From Bacteroidota bacterium (lineage in GTDB: Bacteria > Bacteroidota > Bacteroidia > UBA7662): a stretch of 11,601 bases of DNA. A program made the position numbers and the translations under genes. The notes under the pieces were generated by a model. That model did not search any database and was not told the origin of the DNA. It saw nothing but the letters and a program-made list of their open reading frames with translations. This document shows, piece after piece, positions 1 through 4,455 of the stretch. The stretch lies in contig VGFN01000032.1 in NCBI GenBank assembly GCA_016868875.1, positions 1-11,601 of the forward strand, in the 5' to 3' direction. Every line of letters begins with the position of its first letter. Within the stretch, counting starts at the first letter, position 1.

Positions 1-1
1 C

Positions 2-376
2 AACGAGGAAGGGAAATTCCTGCCCTGGATCCTTCGGATCGCGCACAACCTCTGCATTGATCATTTCAGGCGGAATGGCAAAATGCCATTGGTGCGGGCC
101 CATGATGATTGGGACCCCATGGAGCAAATGACAGACACGGAGATGCATGCCGAAGACAAATTGATGATGAAGCAATCCATAACCAAGGTGAAGCAGCTCG
201 TCGCCCGTCTGCCCGAAGAGCAACGTGAGGTGCTGATTATGCGGATCTACGGGGATCTCAGCTTCAAAGAAATTTCGGAGGCTACCGGAGTGAGCATTAA
301 TACCGCACTTGGCCGTATGCGGTACGCCTTGAGCAATCTCCGCAAATTGATTCATCAGAAGGGCATTGTTTTGTAG
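2..376 (+). CDS. ECF-type RNA polymerase sigma factor, 5' truncated by the window edge
   Basis: The reading frame is open from base 2 and gives 124 residues before TAG, so this is the C-terminal two thirds of a protein that would normally be about 170-200 residues. The first residues read as the end of sigma region 2, with the motif WILRIAHNLCIDHFRR, which binds core polymerase and recognises the -10 element. An acidic linker with several Met and Asp residues follows. Region 4 then starts at LPEEQREVLIMR, with the helix-turn-helix LSFKEISEATGVSINTAL that contacts the -35 region and a basic tail. The ATG at 83 is internal to the sigma fold (just after region 2) and is not the true start. ECF factors direct RNA polymerase to a small regulon and are usually held by an anti-sigma protein; the next gene is a candidate. 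The sigma identity is clear; subgroup and target genes cannot be read from this fragment. Confidence 0.95.
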   Translation, partial: NEEGKFLPWILRIAHNLCIDHFRRNGKMPLVRAHDDWDPMEQMTDTEMHAEDKLMMKQSITKVKQLVARLPEEQREVLIMRIYGDLSFKEISEATGVSINTALGRMRYALSNLRKLIHQKGIVL

Positions 377-411
377 CATAGGGCTGCGGTTCTTGGGCTA
401 CTTGATTCGTC

Positions 412-455
412 GAGGAATACGCCTCTGAGGTTACTCCTCTGAGGAATATGCCTCT
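412..455. repeat. Three tandem GAGG-N5/6-CCTC hairpin units
   Basis: Between the sigma gene and the next gene are three consecutive short inverted repeats: GAGGAATACGCCTC (412-425), GAGGTTACTCCTC (427-439) and GAGGAATATGCCTC (441-454). The first and third units, including the following T, are 15-base copies differing at one position. The unit starts are 15 and 14 bases apart. Each unit has 4-bp arms, so it could form a small RNA hairpin or be a half-helical-turn-scale protein site. Arms of different units can also pair with each other. No function can be assigned from sequence alone. Confidence 0.7.
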
Positions 456-503
456 TTGGATAAGAAAGGGGAAAGGTCTGCGTTATGCTAAACAAAATGG
501 CCT

Positions 504-737
504 ATGAACGAAAACCTAACCCTTCAGGATCAACTTATTTTGCATGTATTCAACGAATTGCCGCCGGCCTCGTCGGCTGCTTTTGAACATCAGTTGATAT
601 CCGACCCGGAATTGCAGGAGGAGCACCGGGTCATGAACAACCTCCTTCATTGGCTTCGAGCCGATTTGCAGCCCTTTCCATCCCCCACAGTTTCTCCCGC
701 CGTGTTGGCGAGGTTGGAGACCTTGATGACGGATTAA
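504..737 (+). CDS. Small anti-sigma-factor-like protein (77 aa), no membrane segment
   Basis: This 77-residue protein is encoded 127 bases downstream of the ECF sigma gene on the same strand. Residues 10-45 have the pattern of the cytoplasmic N-terminal region of many anti-sigma factors: an LxxxVxNELPP segment, an alanine-rich AAFEHQL helix, then DPELQEEH. There is no zinc-binding HxxxCxxC signature, transmembrane helix or signal peptide, so if it binds sigma it must do so as a free cytoplasmic domain. The C-terminal third is proline- and serine-rich and then helical (SPAVLARLETLMTD). The ATG at 504 is chosen because nearby ATGs at 485 and 497 are out of frame; no clear ribosome binding site is visible, as is common in this phylum. 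The sigma-binding role is inferred from position and the weak helix pattern. It could instead be an unrelated small regulator. Confidence 0.65.
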   Translation: MNENLTLQDQLILHVFNELPPASSAAFEHQLISDPELQEEHRVMNNLLHWLRADLQPFPSPTVSPAVLARLETLMTD

Positions 738-744
738 AAATTGG

Positions 745-762
745 CAAGGCTTAGGAGCCTTG
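745..762 (+). terminator. Perfect 7-bp hairpin after the small gene, weak terminator candidate
   Basis: CAAGGCT (745-751) and AGCCTTG (756-762) form a perfect 7-bp stem with the tetraloop TAGG, starting seven bases after the stop of the 77-residue gene. On the plus strand the only U-rich tract is a TTTT about eight bases beyond the stem, so it is a poor intrinsic terminator in that direction. On the minus strand the stem is followed by CCAATTTTTAA, which is a better fit. It may weakly separate the sigma unit from nth. Confidence 0.35.
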
Positions 763-766
763 GCGG

Positions 767-774
767 TAGTTTTG
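767..774 (+). promoter_or_regulatory. Candidate -7 promoter box directly before nth
   Basis: TAGTTTTG matches the Bacteroidota -7 consensus TAnnTTTG exactly and ends five bases before the nth start codon. A TTG at 741-743 could act as the -33 element, but the spacing (23 bases) is long. If used, transcription would begin at or near the A of the ATG, giving an almost leaderless mRNA. A six-base fixed match is expected a few times by chance in a window this size, so support is modest. Confidence 0.3.
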
Positions 775-778
775 GGGC

Positions 779-1432
779 ATGACGATCAAAGAGCGTTATG
801 CCGAGGTGTTACGGTATTTTGAGGAAAGCGGTTTGGAGGCGGAGACGGAATTGCTGTACCGCAATCCCTTTGAGTTGCTGGTGGCGGTGGTTTTGTCCGC
901 CCAATGCACCGACAAGAGGGTGAATATCGTGTCCAAATCCTTGTTTGCCCGCTTGCCGGATGCGGCTTCGATGGCGGCGGCCGGGGAGGACGTCATACGG
1001 GGCCTGATTGCCTCCATTTCATATCCCAATGCCAAAGCCAGGCATTTGGCGGGTTTGGCTCAGTTGTTGATGGAGCGTTTTGGGGGCGAAGTCCCGTCGG
1101 CCCGGGAGGATTTGATGGCATTGCCCGGGGTGGGTCGCAAAACCGCCAATGTGATTTTATCGGTACTCCACGGAGAGGCGGCGATGGCGGTGGATACCCA
1201 TGTTTTTCGGGTTTCGGCTCGATTGGGCTTGACCCGAGGAGCCAAAACCCCGCTGGCTACCGAGGTTCAGTTGATGCGGCATATCCCTGAGGCGTTGGTT
1301 CCCAAGGCCCATCATTGGCTGATTTTGCACGGTCGGAGGGTTTGCGTGGCCCGCAATCCACGCTGCGTGGACTGTGGACTGCAGGCCTGCTGCGCCTATT
1401 TCCGCAGGAATTCAGGTTCTAAGGCGGGGTAG
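779..1432 (+). CDS. nth: Endonuclease III (DNA glycosylase/AP lyase)
   Basis: Endonuclease III removes oxidised pyrimidines from DNA and cleaves the abasic site by beta-elimination, the first step of base excision repair. The 217-residue product has the full family layout and near-standard length (E. coli Nth has 211). It has the conserved VLSAQCTDKRVN segment (residues 38-49) and the helix-hairpin-helix LPGVGRKTANV (115-125) with the catalytic lysine K121. The catalytic aspartate is D139 in VDTHVFRV. The C-terminal [4Fe-4S] cluster ligands are C189, C196, C199 and C205 with the canonical C-x6-C-x2-C-x5-C spacing. No key residue is missing. The gene ends 25 bases before the next gene's start, so it may be co-transcribed with the SDR and aldehyde dehydrogenase, although their functions look unrelated. 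The start is the first ATG that gives the standard N-terminus. Confidence 0.98.
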   Translation: MTIKERYAEVLRYFEESGLEAETELLYRNPFELLVAVVLSAQCTDKRVNIVSKSLFARLPDAASMAAAGEDVIRGLIASISYPNAKARHLAGLAQLLMERFGGEVPSAREDLMALPGVGRKTANVILSVLHGEAAMAVDTHVFRVSARLGLTRGAKTPLATEVQLMRHIPEALVPKAHHWLILHGRRVCVARNPRCVDCGLQACCAYFRRNSGSKAG

Positions 1433-1457
1433 GCAGGGCGGGTTGTATTTTTATCGA

Positions 1458-2246
1458 ATGCAACCCTATGGAAATCTCAAAGGCAAAACGGCCCTGGTCT
1501 GCGGGGCCAGTCAGGGCATTGGATGGGCCTCGGCCAAGGCTTTGGCCGCATCCGGTGCACGCATTGTTATGGTATCTCGAACCGCCGAGGCATTGGAGCA
1601 GCGATTGAAAGAATTGGGGGGCGATGGGCATGTGTTTTGGGCGGTGGATTTGCAGAATTTGCAGCAGGTCCGGGATGGGTACGGGTCTTGGGGACGTGGT
1701 TCAGAAGAAGTGGTGCATATCTTGGTGAACAACAGCGGGGGTCCACCGGCCGGGGCGCTGCATGCGTCGGCCACGGAGGCCTTTGATGCGCCATGGAAAC
1801 AGCAGGTGTTGGCCGCCCATGAATTAATGCGGGCGGTGTTACCCGGAATGAAGGCGGCGGGCTACGGACGAATTATTAATATTATATCGACATCGGTCAA
1901 GGCCCCTCTTCGGGGATTGGGCGTAAGCAATACGATCCGTGCGGCAGTGGCCAATTGGTCCAAAACGCTTTCGGTGGAATTGGCTCCTTGGGGGATTACG
2001 GTAAACAATGTTTTGCCAGGAGCCACCCTGACCCAACGCTTGGTTTCCATTATCGAAGGCAAGGCGGCGTCCACAGGACACAGCGTGGAGGATATCCAAA
2101 AGGAAATGCTGGCCGAAATCCCCGCCGGGCGCTTTGGAACACCGGAAGAGATCGCCGCCGCGGTGGCTTTTTTGGCTTCGCCGGCCGCAGGATACATCAA
2201 CGGCATTCATTTGCCGGTGGATGGGGGGCGTACCCCTAATTTGTAA
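1458..2246 (+). CDS. Short-chain dehydrogenase/reductase with atypical active site
   Basis: A 262-residue Rossmann-fold oxidoreductase of the classical SDR type, probably using NAD(P)H. The cofactor glycine motif is GASQGIG (G16, G20, G22), followed by D64 in VDL and NNSGG at 91-95, a variant of the family NNAG. The catalytic serine position is kept (S144 in NIISTS). The expected YxxxK catalytic pair is instead S157-N-T-I-R161, so both the tyrosine and the lysine are replaced. From memory, an SDR subgroup with SNxxR at this position exists, often labelled FabG-like, so this is probably not a sequencing error. The C-terminus has VNNVLPG and GxxLPVDGG, both family typical. I chose ATG 1458 because it puts the usual short lead before the beta1 strand; an upstream in-frame ATG at 1374 lies inside nth. 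The aldehyde dehydrogenase 42 bases downstream suggests a shared catabolic role. The substrate is unknown. Confidence 0.92.
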   Translation: MQPYGNLKGKTALVCGASQGIGWASAKALAASGARIVMVSRTAEALEQRLKELGGDGHVFWAVDLQNLQQVRDGYGSWGRGSEEVVHILVNNSGGPPAGALHASATEAFDAPWKQQVLAAHELMRAVLPGMKAAGYGRIINIISTSVKAPLRGLGVSNTIRAAVANWSKTLSVELAPWGITVNNVLPGATLTQRLVSIIEGKAASTGHSVEDIQKEMLAEIPAGRFGTPEEIAAAVAFLASPAAGYINGIHLPVDGGRTPNL

Positions 2247-2275
2247 TCCTCGGTCATTGTGTAATACTATTTTTA
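2240..2275 (+). promoter_or_regulatory. Weak candidate promoter for the aldehyde dehydrogenase
   Basis: The 42-base gap before the dehydrogenase is A+T rich compared with its surroundings. A TTTG at 2240-2243 and a near-match -7 box TATTTTTA at 2268-2275 (consensus TAnnTTTG, last base different) resemble a Bacteroidota promoter. The 24-base spacing is longer than the usual 19-21. It could equally be an A/U-rich ribosome loading region inside an operon. Confidence 0.22.
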
Positions 2276-2288
2276 TTAACGGACTAAG

Positions 2289-3776
2289 ATGAACTTCTCT
2301 GAGAATTCTATGGCACGAACATCCCTATGGGTGCCTGGTGAAGATCTTTTGAATTATATCAACGGTCAAATGCAGCCGGCGCTTGGGGGTGCATGGTTGG
2401 AGAATATGAATCCGTCTACGGGACAGGTGATGGGGCGGTTTCCGGATTCGGATGCGTCCGATGTTGCGATGGCGGTGGAGGCGGCGGCAGCGGCCTTTCC
2501 AGCCTGGTCGGGGATGTCTGTTGAAAAGCGTTCGGCTTTACTATACCGCTTGGCGGATTTGATCGAGGGGCACGCCGAAGAGCTTGCCGCCGCCGAGAGT
2601 GCCGATCAGGGCAAACCGATCAGCTTGGCAAGCAAGACGGATATCCCCCGAGCCGTGGACAATTTTAGGTTTTTTGCGGCCTCGATACGGACCTTCAGTT
2701 CGGAATCGCAGCCGGTCAGCGGAGGGCACTTGAACATTACGTTGCGGCAGCCCATCGGTGTGGTCGCTTGTATCTCGCCTTGGAACTTGCCTTTGTATTT
2801 GTTGACCTGGAAAATCGCTCCTGCTTTGGCTGCGGGCAATACGGTGGTGGCCAAGCCCAGCGAGTTGACTCCGTTGACGGCCTATCTCTTGGGGAAATTG
2901 TGCGGGGAGGCCGGCGTACCACCGGGGGTGGTGAACCTGGTGCATGGCACCGGTCTGCGGGCCGGGGAGCCGTTGATAACGGACCCGCGTATTCCCGTCA
3001 TTAGTTTCACGGGCGGTACGGTTACGGGGGCCCGCATCGCTGGCCTCGCCGCTCCCCTCTTCAAAAAAATGTCCTTGGAGCTGGGCGGCAAAAACCCAAA
3101 CATTGTCTTTACCGATGCCGATTTGGATCAGGCGGTGGAAACCGCCGTTCGAGCCGCTTTCACCAACCAAGGTGAAATTTGTTTGTGCGGTTCCCGCATT
3201 TTGATTCAACAGCCGATTTATAATACATTCCGTGATCTTTTCCTTGCCAAGGTCAAAGCCTTGTCGGTGGGGGATCCGCGGGAACAAGTCAATCTGGGCG
3301 CGTTGGTATCCGAAGGACATCTGCACAAGGTCTTGGGCTATGTGCAACTCGCTCGTGATGAAGGCGGTATCGTTTTGTGCGGTGGAAACCGCGTTCACCC
3401 CGAAGGCCCCTGTCAGAACGGGTACTTTATGGAGCCCACGGTTATCGAAGGACTCCCGAACACCTGTCGCACCAACCAAGAAGAAATCTTTGGCCCGGTG
3501 GTGACCCTACAACCTTTTGAGAACGAAAGCGAAGCTTTAGTCTTGGCCAACGGCACACCTTTTGGTTTAGCCGCTCAGGTCTGGACTTCGGATCTTAGCC
3601 GGGCCCATCAAGTTGCTCAGCAACTCAAATTTGGACTGGTATGGGTGAATTGTTGGATGATTCGGGATTTGCGGACCCCTTTTGGAGGCGCCAAAGCCTC
3701 TGGAATTGGGCGTGAAGGCGGTGTGGAATCTCTCCGCTTTTTTACGGAGCCCACCAATGTTTGCATCAAAGTTTAA
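2289..3776 (+). CDS. Aldehyde dehydrogenase, probable 2-aminomuconate semialdehyde dehydrogenase
   Basis: A 495-residue NAD-dependent aldehyde dehydrogenase. Catalytic features are N166 in SPWNLP, K189 and E192 in AKPSE (cofactor binding), E264 in LELGGK and the nucleophile C298 in FTNQGEIC. Long stretches such as SPWNLPLYLLTWKIAP, GVPPGVVN, NQGEICLC and the C-terminal FGLVWVNCW resemble animal ALDH8A1 and bacterial 2-aminomuconate (or 2-hydroxymuconate) 6-semialdehyde dehydrogenases. This is the enzyme that oxidises the ring-cleavage semialdehyde of 3-hydroxyanthranilate in tryptophan/kynurenine breakdown. R121 in DIPRAV and R459/R462 near WMIRDLR are plausible counterparts of the arginines reported to bind the substrate carboxylates in this subfamily. 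ALDH8A1-type proteins have about 487 residues, so M8 (base 2310) is a possible alternative start. The upstream SDR is probably its partner. No dioxygenase, decarboxylase or kynureninase gene is in the window, so substrate assignment rests on family resemblance only. Confidence 0.93.
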   Translation: MNFSENSMARTSLWVPGEDLLNYINGQMQPALGGAWLENMNPSTGQVMGRFPDSDASDVAMAVEAAAAAFPAWSGMSVEKRSALLYRLADLIEGHAEELAAAESADQGKPISLASKTDIPRAVDNFRFFAASIRTFSSESQPVSGGHLNITLRQPIGVVACISPWNLPLYLLTWKIAPALAAGNTVVAKPSELTPLTAYLLGKLCGEAGVPPGVVNLVHGTGLRAGEPLITDPRIPVISFTGGTVTGARIAGLAAPLFKKMSLELGGKNPNIVFTDADLDQAVETAVRAAFTNQGEICLCGSRILIQQPIYNTFRDLFLAKVKALSVGDPREQVNLGALVSEGHLHKVLGYVQLARDEGGIVLCGGNRVHPEGPCQNGYFMEPTVIEGLPNTCRTNQEEIFGPVVTLQPFENESEALVLANGTPFGLAAQVWTSDLSRAHQVAQQLKFGLVWVNCWMIRDLRTPFGGAKASGIGREGGVESLRFFTEPTNVCIKV

Positions 3777-4011
3777 ATCCAAACCCAAGCATGTTCCCAA
3801 AAAGGTTGCGCCTAAACGAATATTCGTTGAAATAGGTCGGGAATTTTCTTTAACATTCACAATAATCTTCTTACGTATGTTGACCTTGCCATCCTGGTTA
3901 ATAAAATACAAAAAACCAATTGTTATAACTTTATCTCTTGTGGTGTTGCAATGGTTCTTTGGCTTTGATCCCAAATTTACCTTGATCAACCTTATTTGGT
4001 TGCTTTTTTGA
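3757..4011 (+). CDS. Possible small basic membrane protein (84 aa), unrecognised
   Basis: An open frame of 84 codons starts at an ATG inside the last 20 bases of the aldehyde dehydrogenase gene and runs through an otherwise empty A+T-rich stretch. The product has a strongly basic N-terminus (lysines across residues 4-22) and then two hydrophobic stretches, roughly residues 35-52 and 58-73, separated by a WLIKYKK basic turn, ending in NLIWLLF. That pattern fits a small inner-membrane protein with positive residues in the cytoplasm. It uses ATA and AAA codons more than its neighbours, which suggests either recent arrival or a non-coding A+T-rich region read by chance. I recognise no family. The gene-like arguments are frame length and the 4-base-overlap-style packing with the upstream gene; homologues would be needed to accept it. 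Confidence 0.35.
   Translation: MFASKFKSKPKHVPKKVAPKRIFVEIGREFSLTFTIIFLRMLTLPSWLIKYKKPIVITLSLVVLQWFFGFDPKFTLINLIWLLF
3926..3933 (+). promoter_or_regulatory. Weak candidate -7 box upstream of the arsenate reductase gene
   Basis: TAACTTTA matches TAnnTTTG except for its last base and lies in the A+T-rich region, about 100 bases before the arsenate reductase start. No convincing -33 TTTG element is seen at the expected distance. If real it would lie within the possible small membrane-protein gene. Confidence 0.15.
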
Positions 4012-4032
4012 AACCCATCGAAAACCCAAACG

Positions 4033-4455
4033 ATGAAAATGCTGGTCTTGTGTACGGGGAACAGTTGCCGTTCCCAAATGGCCGAAGGGTATCTACGGAA
4101 ATACTCGGATTCTTCGGTTGAAGTTTACAGCGCCGGCATCGAGGCGCATGGGCTCAATCCCAAGGCGGTGGCCAGCATGGCCAGGGATGGGGTGGATATT
4201 TCTGGCCAAAAATCAACGCTGGTAGATGTATACGCCGCCATGGTCTTTGATTTGATTTTGACGGTCTGCGATAATGCCCAGGAAAATTGCCCCGTCTTTC
4301 CCAGCAAAGACGGCACAACAACCGTTCGCCTCCATCACAGCTTTCCGGACCCTGCCAAAGCCCAGGGAACCTCGGAGGAAATTGCGGAAGCTTTTGACAT
4401 GGTCCGGGATCAAATCCGCGATTATTGTCGGGAAATTATTTACAACCCCAGCTGA
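4033..4455 (+). CDS. arsC: Arsenate reductase, thioredoxin-coupled, low-molecular-weight phosphatase fold
   Basis: A 140-residue cytosolic protein of the low-molecular-weight tyrosine phosphatase superfamily. The phosphate-binding loop is C7-TGNSC-R13-S (C-x5-R), close to the N-terminus as the fold requires. The Bacillus/plasmid pI258-type arsenate reductases relay electrons through three cysteines; here C7, C79 and C86 (VCDNAQENC) fit the nucleophile and the redox pair. The acid residue is D106 in SFPDP. These enzymes reduce arsenate to arsenite and are re-reduced by thioredoxin. No arsR regulator, arsenite pump or thioredoxin gene is adjacent, so this copy stands alone; a general phosphatase role is less likely given the redox cysteine pair. 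The ATG at 4033 is used; M3 at 4039 is an alternative. The last 16 bases overlap the 3' end of the convergent TonB receptor gene. Confidence 0.9.
   Translation: MKMLVLCTGNSCRSQMAEGYLRKYSDSSVEVYSAGIEAHGLNPKAVASMARDGVDISGQKSTLVDVYAAMVFDLILTVCDNAQENCPVFPSKDGTTTVRLHHSFPDPAKAQGTSEEIAEAFDMVRDQIRDYCREIIYNPS

Noticed and set aside
83..85. ATG as the start of the sigma gene
   Set aside because: The frame is open upstream to the window edge and encodes conserved region 2 residues, so the gene begins outside the window.
1374..1457. 28-residue N-terminal extension of the SDR
   Set aside because: It would lie largely inside nth and has no SDR character; the ATG at 1458 gives the standard N-terminus before the glycine motif.
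2541..3479. Long minus-strand open frame (312 codons) inside the aldehyde dehydrogenase gene
   Set aside because: It is an antisense shadow of a strongly conserved coding gene, low in hydrophobic order and without any recognisable domain.
3567..3989. Minus-strand open frame of 140 codons across the A+T-rich patch
   Set aside because: Its first part is lysine/asparagine-rich low-complexity sequence and the rest is antisense to the dehydrogenase; no family features.
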